From Salinibacter pepae (GTDB lineage: Bacteria; Bacteroidota; Rhodothermia; Rhodothermales; Salinibacteraceae): 64,000 nucleotides of DNA. Below, piece by piece: positions 1-8,698 of the stretch. The stretch is from contig NZ_CAMTTE010000001.1 in NCBI RefSeq assembly GCF_947077775.1, positions 3,521,206-3,585,205 of the forward strand, given 5' to 3'. The translations under genes were made by a program, and so were the position numbers. The number at the start of each line of letters is the position of its first letter. The first letter of the stretch is position 1. The notes beneath the pieces were generated by a model. The model searched no databases. It saw only the letters and a program-made list of their open reading frames with translations, and was not told where the DNA came from.

Positions 1-673
1 TGAGAACCGGGTTGTTCTTCTTGCGTCGGCTCAGGATCTGGGCGACACGCTTGATCTCTTCCTCGCGCCCGATGATGGGATCGAGTTCGTCCTCCTCCGC
101 TAGCTCCGTCAGGTCCCGGCCGAAGTTGTCCAGGACCGGCGTGTTGCTGTTCTCCGACTCGCTGCTCTCCTGCCCGTAGCCGGAGGAGAGACGGCCGCCG
201 GATCCACCGCTGCCGCTGGAAGAGGAAGAAGCCTTGCCACTGATAATGGAGTCTAGCTCGTTTCTCACGGCGTCGTACGTTACTGAAAAGCCTTGTTGGA
301 GAATTTGCGCGGCGATGTTCTCATCGTCCCGGAGCAGGCTCAGGAGGAGGTGCTCCGTCCCAATGACGTCGCTCTTGTAAAGCTTCGCCTCCAGGTACGT
401 GATCTTGAGCACCTTCTCGGCCTGCTTGGTAAGGGGGATGTTCCCCACCGAGGTGGAGCTGCTGGTGCTTCGGACCGTGTCCTCCACGGCCTCCTTGAGC
501 TCCAACAGATCGCACCCGAGGTTGCGGAGGATCTTCACCGCGATTCCGTCGCCCTCCCGGATGAGCCCGAGCAGGAGGTGCTCCGTACCGATGTAGTCGT
601 GCCCGAGTCGGACCGCCTCTTCGCGGCTGTAGGAAATAACGTCCCGGACGCGATTCGAGAAATTGCCTTCCAT
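1..673 (-). CDS. clpC: ClpC-type AAA+ unfoldase, N-terminal part (cut by window edge)
   Basis: This is the first ~224 residues of a Clp/Hsp100 ATPase, which unfolds proteins and feeds them to the ClpP peptidase in the cytoplasm. The start is the ATG at 673 giving [14 protein letters not shown]. Two Clp_N repeats are visible: '[21 protein letters not shown]' at about residues 25-45 and its partner '[14 protein letters not shown]' about 75 residues later. A Ser/Gly-rich linker and the start of the first AAA module ([14 protein letters not shown]) follow. The Walker A motif lies beyond the window, so ATPase integrity cannot be judged. ClpC rather than ClpB is chosen because of the N-domain sequence and the short linker. 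Confidence 0.95.
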   Translation of the reverse strand, partial: MEGNFSNRVRDVISYSREEAVRLGHDYIGTEHLLLGLIREGDGIAVKILRNLGCDLLELKEAVEDTVRSTSSSTSVGNIPLTKQAEKVLKITYLEAKLYKSDVIGTEHLLLSLLRDDENIAAQILQQGFSVTYDAVRNELDSIISGKASSSSSGSGGSGGRLSSGYGQESSESENSNTPVLDNFGRDLTELAEEDELDPIIGREEEIKRVAQILSRRKKNNPVL

Positions 674-979
674 ACCAGATGGGTTGAACGATCAAAAGCG
701 CCGCGTCGGCGCCCTACACGAACGGGGATGCAACGAGGAGACATCGAAGCGCCCGTCCCTCGAAGGACGACCCCATGCGTGAAGCACGTGGTGCAAGCAG
801 TAACCAGGCATCTGCGCATTCTGTTCCCCTCCCCGATCCGCCTGCATATTGGGAGGCGAACTAGTGCAGGAGCGTTACAAGATTGACGAAGCGGTCGGGC
901 ACGATGGTGTGACGCCAGACGGGCGTTAGGGGCCGAGCCCGGGGATCGTCAAGGGGCAGTGCGCGAAGGAAGGCGGGGA
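674..979. other. Gap upstream of clpC, no gene seen
   Basis: About 300 bases lie between the end of the iron-sulfur carrier gene and the clpC start, both read leftward. I see no frame with a family-like protein and no clear CtsR/HrcA-type inverted repeat. It presumably holds the clpC promoter. Confidence 0.5.
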
Positions 980-1351
980 CTAGGCCGCAAAGCTGGCGCC
1001 GCAGCCGCACGTCTCGGTCGCGTTGGGGTTCTCGAAGGTAAAGCCCCGCGCGTCGAGCCCGTCGTGATAGTTGATGGTGGTCCCCATCAGGTAGAGCCCG
1101 TGTCGCTTGTCCATGTAGACGGTGATCCCGTCGAGATTAAACACCTTGTCCTTCTCGCGCTCCTTGTCGAACCCGAGCACGTAGCTCATCCCCGAACAGC
1201 CGCCGCCTTTCACGCCTACGCGGAGCCCATAGCCGTCCGGAATGTTCTTCTTGTTGATGATCTTTCGGATCTCGCGCGCCGCGTTCGGACTGATTTGGAT
1301 TGGGGCGTCCTGGGAAGAGGTATCCGACGTCGGGGAGGCAATATCGGGCAT
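980..1351 (-). CDS. A-type iron-sulfur cluster carrier (HesB/IscA/ErpA family)
   Basis: A protein of about 123 residues that receives and passes on Fe-S clusters during cofactor assembly. After an acidic ~20-residue N-terminus the whole chain is the HesB-like fold. It has the three family cysteines: one in GGGCSGMSY and two in the C-terminal TCGCGASF. The ATG at 1351 (MPDIASP) is preferred over upstream in-frame starts because family homology begins soon after it. No SUF or ISC genes are adjacent, so it looks like a stand-alone carrier of ErpA/SufA type. Which of these it is cannot be decided from sequence alone. Confidence 0.9.
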   Translation of the reverse strand: MPDIASPTSDTSSQDAPIQISPNAAREIRKIINKKNIPDGYGLRVGVKGGGCSGMSYVLGFDKEREKDKVFNLDGITVYMDKRHGLYLMGTTINYHDGLDARGFTFENPNATETCGCGASFAA

Positions 1352-1602
1352 AGAAGGAAAATACGGATGAGCCTTTCTGCAGACCTCTCGATTCGTGGTC
1401 ATGCCTACCAAACAGGGCATTTCCCTGTTCCGGTGCCCACGGCCTCGCAGGCAGGCATCCCTGGAGAACCCGTCCCTTCACCGCGAAGGTGCCGGCCCCG
1501 AATTGGTGGATTCGAGAAATGTGTTTGGGACCGATGGACCCGTGGGCCATGCAGACAGTCCGTTGACGTGCTCCCGCTTCCCACAAGTTTCTCCGTGCCG
1601 TC

Positions 1603-2265
1603 GTGACTTCTATCAAACCGCCCGCGTCCGTTCCGCCTTCTGCAATCGCTGCTGTCCTGGGGGCTTTGCTCTTGCTGGGGGGGCTCGACACAAAAGCCCT
1701 GGGACAGTCCAGGGGGGCGTCCCACGACTCGTTGGCCCAGGTCCAGTCGGCGCAGTTCGGAGACGCCCGGCGCGCGCATCTGTGGCGGGTTGGGGCGTGG
1801 GGGGGCGTCAACGCGCTGGGGGGACTGGCGCTGGTCTGGGCGTCGTCCCGCTCGGCCCAGTCGACCCGATGGCACTTTGGGGCCATGTCGGCGGGGTGGG
1901 GGCTCGTGAACGCCGGCATTGCCGCCGGGGGGCTTCTGGCGTCCGGGCCCCCGCCGGCGGAGGCCGGCCCCTTGCTGGCGGCGGAGCGACAGTTTCACGA
2001 CGTGCTGCTCCTCAACCTCGGGCTGAACGTTGCGTACTCGGCCGTCGGCGCCACCATGCTCGGGGCGAGCTACTACGGCATCGACACCGTCGGCCGGTGG
2101 CGCGGCTTCGGCACCTCCCTCATCCTGCAGGGGGCCGGGCTGCTCGTGCTGGACGGCATCGCGTTCTGGGCGTCGCGGGGCCGCCTGTCGTCGCTCCTCG
2201 ACGCGGGCGTGCAGCTGTCCGTGCACCCCGCGCCGACGGGCCTGGCCCTCACGCTTCAGTTCTGA
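1603..2265 (+). CDS. Small exported or membrane protein of unknown function
   Basis: A 220-residue protein starting at GTG 1603, the first start ahead of a hydrophobic N-terminal segment (AAVLGALLLLGGL) that ends near ALGQS and could be a signal peptide. Three or four further hydrophobic segments follow (WGGVNALGGLALVWA, AGWGLVNAGIAAGGLLA, LNLGLNVAYSAVGATMLGA, LILQGAGLLVLDGIAFWA), so it is probably an integral membrane protein. It resembles small Bacteroidota membrane proteins of the DUF6992 kind, but I am not certain of that family. Its 3' end overlaps the convergent peptidase gene by 10 bases. Confidence 0.7.
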   Translation: MTSIKPPASVPPSAIAAVLGALLLLGGLDTKALGQSRGASHDSLAQVQSAQFGDARRAHLWRVGAWGGVNALGGLALVWASSRSAQSTRWHFGAMSAGWGLVNAGIAAGGLLASGPPPAEAGPLLAAERQFHDVLLLNLGLNVAYSAVGATMLGASYYGIDTVGRWRGFGTSLILQGAGLLVLDGIAFWASRGRLSSLLDAGVQLSVHPAPTGLALTLQF

Positions 2266-4679
2266 GGCCGGGCCGGCCCGACGCTCTCCTGAATGAGTTC
2301 GAAAATGCGCCGGTACTCGTCCGTCCAGCTCGACGGCTCCTCAAAGCCGTGCCCCTCCACTGGATAGATCGCCAGCTCCCAGTTCTCCTTGCCGAGCTCG
2401 ATGAGGCGCTGGGTGAGCCGGAAGATGTCCTGCGGCTGCACGTTCGTATCGACGAGGCCGTGGGGCATGAGGAGCGGGTCCTCCAGCCCCTCCGCGTGGT
2501 AGATGGGGGAGGAGCGGGCGTAGGCGAGGGAGTCGGTTTGCGGGGTGTTCAGGATGTTGGACGTGTAGACGTCGTTGTAGTGGGCCCAATCGGTGACCGA
2601 GCGGAGCGCCGCCCCGCCACCGAAGTGCTCCGGTTCGGTGAAGAGGGCCATCAGGGTCATGAAGCCGCCGTACGAGCCGCCGTAGATGAACCGACGCTCG
2701 GCGGGAATGCCGTAGGTGTCCCCCACCCACTTGGCGGCGTCAACGTAGTCTTGCAGGTCGCGCCCCCCCATGTGGCGGTAGACGGCCGTGCGCCAGTCGC
2801 GCCCGTAGCCCGCCGACCCGCGGTAGTCCACGTCGACCACCGTGTAGCCGAGGTCCGTGAGCATGTTGTGGAACATGTACTCGCGGAAGTACGGCGGAAA
2901 GTCTTTGAGGACGTTTTGCAGATAGCCGGCGCCGTGGACGAAGAACACGGCCGCGCCGTTCGGATTGCCGGGCCGAAAGACGTGGGCGGGCACCTCCACC
3001 CCGTCCGAGGCCTCAAAGCGGGTGAGTTCCGGCATGCGCCAGTCGTAGGCGGCCCACTCGTCGGTGGGAGACGTGGTAATGCGGACCGGGTCCGCGTCCG
3101 CCGTGGCGTCTTTGAGGTAGAGGTCGGCGGGCTGGTTGGTGGTAGAGTAGAGCGTGGCGAGGCGCTCCCCATCGGGACTCAGGGCGGCGTCGTGGGTGCC
3201 CGCCATCTGGGTGAGGCGCGTGATGTCGCCACCGTCAGCGGGCATTCGCTCCACGTGCTGCTGGTGCGGCGAGTGCCGGTTGGTGGTCAGCGTCCACGTT
3301 GAGCCGTCCTGCGACAGCCGCGCGTCGAGCACCTCGAAGTCCCCGCTCGTGAGTTGGGTGGTCTCGCCGGTTTCGACATCGACGGTGTAGAGGTGGCTGT
3401 AGCCGGTGGCCTCGCTCTGGAAGTAAAAGTGCTCTCCGTCGGGCATCCACCCCACGTTCCCGGGCCCGCCGTATGCGCTGATGCCGGGCCCCCCAATCCA
3501 GGCCGTGTCGTGCTGCCGATCGAGCAGCGTAAGATCGCCCGTTTCGGGGTCAAGACGGGCGATCCACCGGTCCTTGTTGTTGTCCGCCCGCACCACAAGA
3601 ACCCCGTGGTCCCCGTCCGTGCTCCAGTAGGGGCCGTAGCTGTAAAGGGCCCGCTTCGTCTCGCTGGAATCACGCTCTGCGCCCTGCTCCTGTCGGTATT
3701 CCGGCACGTCGTAGGCGCCGGGGAGCTGGTGCAGGTTGACCGCAATCGTGGTGTCCCGCTGCAGGTCCTGCACGTACAGCGCAAAGTCGCCGGGCGGGAT
3801 GCCAACCTTGGGCCGGGCGCGCTGAACGTCGGCGTGGCCCGATTCCGTGACGTAATCGATGACCTGCGTGGGATCGGCGGCGTCCGGCTGGGACTGCTGC
3901 GCGATCGTGACGAACCGCTCGGTCGGGTCCATGCGAAGGGCACTCACCTCGGCGTCTCCGGTGTAGAAGGGGGGCGGCGGGTCGTCGGCCTCGCGGTCTC
4001 GCTCTCGCGCTTCGTCGGCCTGCTCTTCCTCCTCGTCTCGCGCGCGGAGGGTCTCGAAGAGCTCCAGTTGCTGTTCTTCGAGGAACCGCTCGCGGGGGGA
4101 CGGCGCGTCTTCTTGCGGTTCGCGCCCGGACTGCACGTCGGTCAGTTGCCGAATCTGGCCGGTGCTGAGGTGGACAGAAAACAGGTTGTCGTCCCGCTCG
4201 AACAACACCCGGTCCTCCTCCAGGCCGAACCGCGGATTGCCTTCGCGGGCCGGGGTGTCGGTGAGCCGCGTCTGGGTGTCCGTTTCGCGGTTGTAGAGGT
4301 ACAGGTCGCCGTCGGCGGCGTAAACCTTCCGGGAAAAGTCGTCGGTGTAGACGTGCTCGCCGTGGTGCCAGCCGTCGAACGTGGGGGGGTTGGACCGTCG
4401 CTCCGCCGGGGACACTTTTTGGGGGGCGCCGCCGCTGCGCGACACTTTGTAGAGCGAATCACTGGGAAAATCCCCGCCTGGGTTCCAGTTGAAATAGAGG
4501 GCCTGTCCATTTTCGTGCCAGCGGGCATTGGTCGGCCAGTCGCCGATCCACGTCTCGGGTGCCTGCATGATTTGCTCGACCGTGAGCGACGAGGTGCGCT
4601 CGGCGGGCTGTCCCTGCGCCGGGCGCAAGGGGAGAAGAAGAACGGAGAGCGCGAGGAGAAGAGAGGAAAAGCGAGTCAT
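2256..4679 (-). CDS. Secreted S9 family prolyl-oligopeptidase-like peptidase
   Basis: An 807-residue serine peptidase with an N-terminal signal peptide (MTRFSSLLLALSVLLLPL, cut near AQG), so it acts outside the cytoplasm. Residues ~30-560 carry WD40/TolB-type beta-propeller blades, e.g. SPDGERLATLYS. The C-terminal ~230 residues are the alpha/beta hydrolase domain. The catalytic triad is visible: Ser in GGSYGGF (~669), Asp in HGLVDTN (~744), His in EGHGF (~777). ATG 4679 is chosen because it opens the signal peptide; an in-frame ATG further upstream lacks one. An acidic, charged insert lies around residues 205-235. A decayed copy of its N-terminus lies at 6913-7143. Confidence 0.93.
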   Translation of the reverse strand: MTRFSSLLLALSVLLLPLRPAQGQPAERTSSLTVEQIMQAPETWIGDWPTNARWHENGQALYFNWNPGGDFPSDSLYKVSRSGGAPQKVSPAERRSNPPTFDGWHHGEHVYTDDFSRKVYAADGDLYLYNRETDTQTRLTDTPAREGNPRFGLEEDRVLFERDDNLFSVHLSTGQIRQLTDVQSGREPQEDAPSPRERFLEEQQLELFETLRARDEEEEQADEARERDREADDPPPPFYTGDAEVSALRMDPTERFVTIAQQSQPDAADPTQVIDYVTESGHADVQRARPKVGIPPGDFALYVQDLQRDTTIAVNLHQLPGAYDVPEYRQEQGAERDSSETKRALYSYGPYWSTDGDHGVLVVRADNNKDRWIARLDPETGDLTLLDRQHDTAWIGGPGISAYGGPGNVGWMPDGEHFYFQSEATGYSHLYTVDVETGETTQLTSGDFEVLDARLSQDGSTWTLTTNRHSPHQQHVERMPADGGDITRLTQMAGTHDAALSPDGERLATLYSTTNQPADLYLKDATADADPVRITTSPTDEWAAYDWRMPELTRFEASDGVEVPAHVFRPGNPNGAAVFFVHGAGYLQNVLKDFPPYFREYMFHNMLTDLGYTVVDVDYRGSAGYGRDWRTAVYRHMGGRDLQDYVDAAKWVGDTYGIPAERRFIYGGSYGGFMTLMALFTEPEHFGGGAALRSVTDWAHYNDVYTSNILNTPQTDSLAYARSSPIYHAEGLEDPLLMPHGLVDTNVQPQDIFRLTQRLIELGKENWELAIYPVEGHGFEEPSSWTDEYRRIFELIQESVGPARPQN

Positions 4680-5125
4680 AATCGAAGTACGCTTGGAATC
4701 GAGGATGTCACCCCGTAGCATAACGGCTGACGGACCCAATGTCGATGGGGCTGTCCCGCGTAATGCTGTTATTGCACAGCCGGGCTTTTGAACGACTGTT
4801 CACCGCCTACAGGGGCTTCCTGTAGACGAGCGTGTACACGGCCCGACCGGGTCACTCGCAGTCGACACACTGTCATCCTCTCGCTGGGTCCTGGTGGACC
4901 CCGCTGTTGCGTTGATGTCTTTGATGGGGGCCGCATCACAGTACGGCCTAGACAACCGCATTGGGGGGATCGGTTCTCGCCCACCTGGTGATGAGGCGTC
5001 CCCGACGCGACGCTTCCTCCCGCGAATACGAACCCCTTTGCGTGTGCACCGTCCCAAAAAAGTGCGGACGTCTCCGTCCCCGGCAGGGACACACGCACAG
5101 CGCTCGGGGCGGGGGCACGTCCCCA
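4680..5125. other. Gap upstream of the S9 peptidase, no gene seen
   Basis: About 450 bases between the peptidase start and the end of the broken sulfotransferase gene. Both flanking genes read leftward. No open frame here looks like a known family. It must include the peptidase promoter; I could not assign one. Confidence 0.5.
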
Positions 5126-6478
5126 CTACGGCACAGCGGACGTATTCCCCGACGAACACGCCCACGCGTCAACCTGCTGCCGTGTGAGATGGAGCCGGGT
5201 GGCCTTTGTAACCACGGGCACCTGGCGTGCGTCGTAGGGCGGATGAACCCATTCCCAAACCGTTCGGCCGGTGGAATCGACCTCCACAACCCGCCCCGCC
5301 TGTGCCTCGGTCAGCAGCATGTTGCCATTCGGCACGCGTTGAAATTTGCCCCGAACATCCGTGTAGAAAGGGTCCGAGGCGGACGTGGGGAATCGGATTT
5401 CCATCGAGTCGGTGTGGGGCTGCATGGCCACGATTCGGCTTCCCCCGAGCATCGTCCCCCGTTCGGTAAAGTCTTCGTTGTTGTCGAAGACGCCAATCCA
5501 GCCGTCTCCGACGAAATCGGGATCGTGCTGTTGGATGAAGGGCGCTGAGGCATGCCACTTGGTCTCCTTCGTGTCGGGGTCGAGGACAAAGACGAGGTGC
5601 GGTTCCCGAAGCGAAACCAAGAGGTCGCCGGCGTCGAAGAGGGGGTATTCGTCAGCCATCCTGGGGGAGAGCGGCTCCACGTCGTTGAGGTGCAGCAGGT
5701 CTTTTGTCCCGGGGCCGTCCGTGCCGGCCTCCGGCTGGTTGACCTTGACTGCGTACCGCTCTAGGTCGTTCGCGTAGAGAACGTCGAGCACATTGATGCT
5801 TTGCAGCAGGTCTCCGTTTTCGCCCACATGCAGCAACCTCTCGATCCACACCGACTCGTCGAGTCCGGAATATCCGTCGGGGCGGGCCGCGCTCGTCTGG
5901 CGGGGCCGCCGGCTCGTTCCTGGAATCCAGAACGTACCGTCGTGTGTCTACGCAATCGAGTGGTGGTTTCCCTCCGCCAAGCGCCACTGAATTCGCCCGC
6001 ACGCGTCCAGCCGCACGGTGCCGACACGGGAGAGATTGACGAGGAGATCTCCATTCGGGGCGACGTGAGACCCGTGCAGGGCCCGGACCTCGGGGTATGT
6101 CCAACGCAGGTCGAGGGAGTCGGGAAAGAGCGATGCCTTCTCGACGGACCAATGATGAACCACCTGCCCCGTGCGGTCCATGAGCCTCACGCCAGCCGAC
6201 CATGTGTCCTTCGTCTGCCACGTAGACGTGATGGCCGTGAGGCCGGGCTGAATGCGGCTCGAATCTACGGTTCGGGCGCCAGAACGATCGTACACGCGAT
6301 CAGCGAGGGGAGTGGGCTTTTCTGACCAGTATGTTTTCAGAATTGTGGCCTGGTCCGAGGCCTGCTCCAACACCTCGTTGGGAACCCACCGGTGCCACCG
6401 AGTCGCAAATCCGAGAAGAAATGCGATGAGGGCGACGGAAAAGACGAAGGAGAGCTTCGCAAAATGAGAAGATCGCAT
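5126..6478 (-). pseudogene. Arylsulfotransferase-like gene broken by one in-frame TAG
   Basis: Reading leftward from ATG 6478, the frame codes an N-terminal membrane anchor (FAKLSFVFSVALIAFLLGFA) and then the start of an Arylsulfotran_2-type beta-propeller (RLDACGRIQWRL, NHHSIA). It meets TAG at 5948-5950. The same frame continues without any shift as THDGTFWIPG and then GYSGLDESVWIERLLH. It runs to 5126 with family motifs such as LHLNDVE, YPLFDAGDLLVSLR, DPDFVGDGWIGVFDNN and LPNGNM-like FQRVPNGNMLLTEA. Without the TAG the product would be about 450 residues, a full-length family member. A CAG-to-TAG change is the simplest cause. Internal starts (e.g. 5851) would lack the anchor and the N-terminal blades, so a functional product is unlikely. 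Confidence 0.85.
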
Positions 6479-6695
6479 CTTGGGCCGAAAACAATTCTAC
6501 GAACGGAGGGGCCGTGGCAGAAGGGGCCACGCCGGACCCCGAAAAGGGGATGAGGGGGCTTTTCGAGCCGCTCCTCCAGCCTGGTGGCTTCGGGAGAGGA
6601 CGCCGGAGCGGGCAGACAAAACCAGGGAATGTACAGGGGGACGGCGGTTTGTCTACGGGCAAAAGGCAGTAGCGGGGCGTCTAACGGCTCGGGGC

Positions 6696-6707
6696 GGGGG
6701 GGGGGGG
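6696..6707. repeat. Homopolymeric run of 12 G
   Basis: A 12-base G run about 220 bases upstream of the broken sulfotransferase-like gene. Such tracts can vary in length by slippage. Here it lies outside any supported coding region, so a regulatory role is only a possibility. Confidence 0.8.
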
Positions 6708-6912
6708 CGATTCGCGGGCGGGAAGGGAAGCGCGTCGCCTTCCGCATGATGTCGTCGGTATGATACAGTGTGTACCGGTATGCTGCAATTCTGTACCGAA
6801 CCCATGGGGCGCACGGCCGTCGGGCAGGACGGCAGGCCCAACCAATCGTAGACCGGATCAACCGCAGACGGTGGCTGGTCGGGGGGGCACTCCACTCCTG
6901 CTGTCGAACCCA

Positions 6913-7143
6913 TCAGTGTGCCATTTCAAGCCCCACCCAGAGAGAAAAGTCCCACACACGGACCGGAGGACAGCACAGAAAGTGCTGTTTGTGCCACTGC
7001 GCGCCGGTCGGGCGGTCGTCGATCCACGTCTGAGGCACTGGCCCGATGTGTTCGACCGTAAGCGACGCGGTGCGCTCGGCGGGCGGCCCCCCACCGCCGG
7101 TGGACGCGGGAAAGAAGACGAGCAAAGGTGGAACGCAGGACAT
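6913..7143 (-). pseudogene. Degraded N-terminal remnant of an S9 peptidase paralogue
   Basis: A leftward frame from ATG 7143 gives 76 residues. About 40 of them match the mature N-terminus of the peptidase at 2256-4679: PPAERTASLTVEHI against QPAERTSSLTVEQI, then TWIDDRP against TWIGDWP, then GAQWHK against NARWHE. The DNA is also alignable from about 6990 to 7100. The signal peptide is shortened and altered, and after about residue 55 the similarity stops and the frame soon ends. The rest of the ~800-residue enzyme is absent. The natural reading is a duplicated or ancestral tandem peptidase gene that was mostly deleted. Confidence 0.8.
6970..6988. repeat. Perfect 7-bp inverted repeat at the edge of the peptidase remnant
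   Basis: ACAGCAC and GTGCTGT are separated by five bases. The hairpin sits where similarity to the intact S9 peptidase gene is lost, so it may mark the deletion junction. It has no T tract and is not a convincing terminator. Confidence 0.55.
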
Positions 7144-7380
7144 GCGTTCACAAAGAAGTGGGCGGGCATATCGGCTCCCAAATCGGCGGGGCGGAATCCA
7201 TCGTCAATCCTGCCGGCACGCACAATCCCCCCCACAAACCGAGTTGAAAAGTGCACGACTCATCCAAATCATGATGGGGGGATTCCTCCAGGAAGTGTGG
7301 ACGGACCGGTCCCCATCCTGGACATTCACGGGCGTTCAGTGTTTAGATGATCGGCCGCTTCCGGAACCGACCGAAGGTAC

Positions 7381-7938
7381 ATGCCAGCTCCAGAATTTCG
7401 TGTGTGGGACGGAGACGAAATGATTTACGTCAACGACAGCGCCGTCTGGTCGCTCAAGATCGAGGACTCTTCGGATTGGACCCTTCACCGCAAGACCCGG
7501 CTCCACTGCCGGGCGTCTCCGGACACGAGCCTCATGCAACACATTGGACTGGCCGATGCCGAGGGGGCGCAGATCTTCGACGGCGACATCCTGCAGGATG
7601 AGCACGGGGCGGTCGCGATGGTCCGTTGGGCGTCGGACGCGGGGGGGTACGTCCTTCTACGAGAAAACGGCAAACCCGTCGGGCTCTCCGAAGACAACAT
7701 TCAGAACGGGCCCTGGCGCGTTGCGGGCAATCTCCACGAAACCCCGAACAGGATCGACCCGGACCTGAGCCGACTTCTGAACCGGCTCCGAGAGTATACC
7801 GGCGAGGTGGAGTGTCCGATGTGTGGCGGGACCGAGTTTGAGGCGGGCGGCACCCCCGAAGACCGTCAGGGCCCCATCGCGGTCCACTGCGTGCGCTGTC
7901 ACCACGTTATGTTGTTTCACGACGATGTCCTCCGGTAG
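7381..7938 (+). CDS. YopX-like domain protein with C-terminal zinc ribbon
   Basis: A 185-residue protein. The first ~115 residues match the YopX pattern found in phage and plasmid proteins: an opening FRVWDGDEMIYV, then LMQHIGLADAEGAQIFDGDIL, then a small beta-barrel ending in WRVAGNLHE. The C-terminal part holds CPMCGG and CVRCHH, a four-cysteine zinc-ribbon arrangement not usual for YopX. Function of the family is unknown; it marks mobile DNA. No other phage gene is adjacent, and the neighbours to the left are decayed, so this is probably a leftover of past insertion. Confidence 0.75.
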   Translation: MPAPEFRVWDGDEMIYVNDSAVWSLKIEDSSDWTLHRKTRLHCRASPDTSLMQHIGLADAEGAQIFDGDILQDEHGAVAMVRWASDAGGYVLLRENGKPVGLSEDNIQNGPWRVAGNLHETPNRIDPDLSRLLNRLREYTGEVECPMCGGTEFEAGGTPEDRQGPIAVHCVRCHHVMLFHDDVLR

Positions 7939-8005
7939 GGCCCGCCCGTGGCGAGCGCGCCTGAGGATGCAAGCCCCGACGCACTTCGAGTCCGGACGAA
8001 GGGGG

Positions 8006-8479
8006 TCAGTAGGCAACCCGGTCCTCGTAGTCGAGCCAGGCCTCAAAGGGGCGATCGGCCTCCTCGGAGAGAGCCTGGTCCATCGGGATCTGTCGCTCGG
8101 TGGGCGGCATTGCCATCTCCTCGTAGATGTGGTGGTCGTCGAAGCCGGCCTTGGCGGCGTCTTCCTGGGTGGCGGCGTAGTAGACCCGGTCGAGCCGTGC
8201 CCAGTACGCGGCGCCCAGGCACATGGGACAGGGCTCACAGGTGGCGTACAGCGTACAGCCCGTCAGTTCAAAGTCGTCTAGCGCGTCGCAGGCCCGTCGG
8301 ATGGCGGTGACCTCGGCGTGGGCCGTCGGGTCGTTGAGGGTCGTGACCACGTTTGTGCCCCGTCCGACGATTTCTCCGTCCCGGACGACGAGGGCCGCGA
8401 ACGGACCGCCCTGTCCGGTGGTCACGTTTTGGATTGCCATCTCGATGGCCTCACGCAGAAATGAAGAGGGAGAAGGCAT
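8006..8479 (-). CDS. Cytidine/guanine deaminase-fold nucleoside deaminase
   Basis: A 157-residue zinc hydrolase. The catalytic HAEVTAIRRA (zinc His and catalytic Glu) lies at about residues 53-62, and PCPMC, which gives the two zinc cysteines, about 30 residues later. The length, the ending (FEAWLDYEDRVAY) and the DDHHIYEEM stretch resemble GuaD-type guanine deaminases more than the tRNA adenosine deaminase TadA. That is a judgement by eye. ATG 8479 is the start nearest the conserved fold. The neighbouring aminotransferase is divergent; the two starts are about 220 bases apart. Confidence 0.85.
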   Translation of the reverse strand: MPSPSSFLREAIEMAIQNVTTGQGGPFAALVVRDGEIVGRGTNVVTTLNDPTAHAEVTAIRRACDALDDFELTGCTLYATCEPCPMCLGAAYWARLDRVYYAATQEDAAKAGFDDHHIYEEMAMPPTERQIPMDQALSEEADRPFEAWLDYEDRVAY

Positions 8480-8698
8480 TGGGGGGGTGGACTCGATGGG
8501 GAGGACTCGAAAACGAAAGCCAGGGAGGAGAAACGGGTCGCCTGCCCAAATCGCCTCCATCATTCGGCTGCCGCGTCGCTTGGTTCCGGGGCGGAGTGGC
8601 GCGCGTTCGTGCGCCTGCTCCGAACCGCCGCTTGCATACCGCGCCGGGAAGCACTTTCTTGGCGGGTCCATCAGCGCACCGTATTTGGCGTTCCTGCC

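Larger units (their letters stand above)
6479..7380. other. Accessory non-coding stretch with a peptidase remnant and a G tract
   Basis: About 900 bases between the broken sulfotransferase and the YopX-like gene. I see three recognisable items: a run of 12 G at 6696-6707, a perfect 7-bp hairpin at 6970-6988, and the S9 peptidase remnant at 6913-7143. No intact gene is supported. Confidence 0.6.

Noticed and set aside
5851..5948. Frameshift as the cause of the broken sulfotransferase-like gene
   Set aside because: The two halves are in the same frame; only a single TAG separates them.
5948..5950. TAG read through as an amino acid (selenocysteine- or pyrrolysine-like recoding)
   Set aside because: RF1 is encoded in this window, TAG is a normal stop for adjacent genes, and no recoding element is visible.
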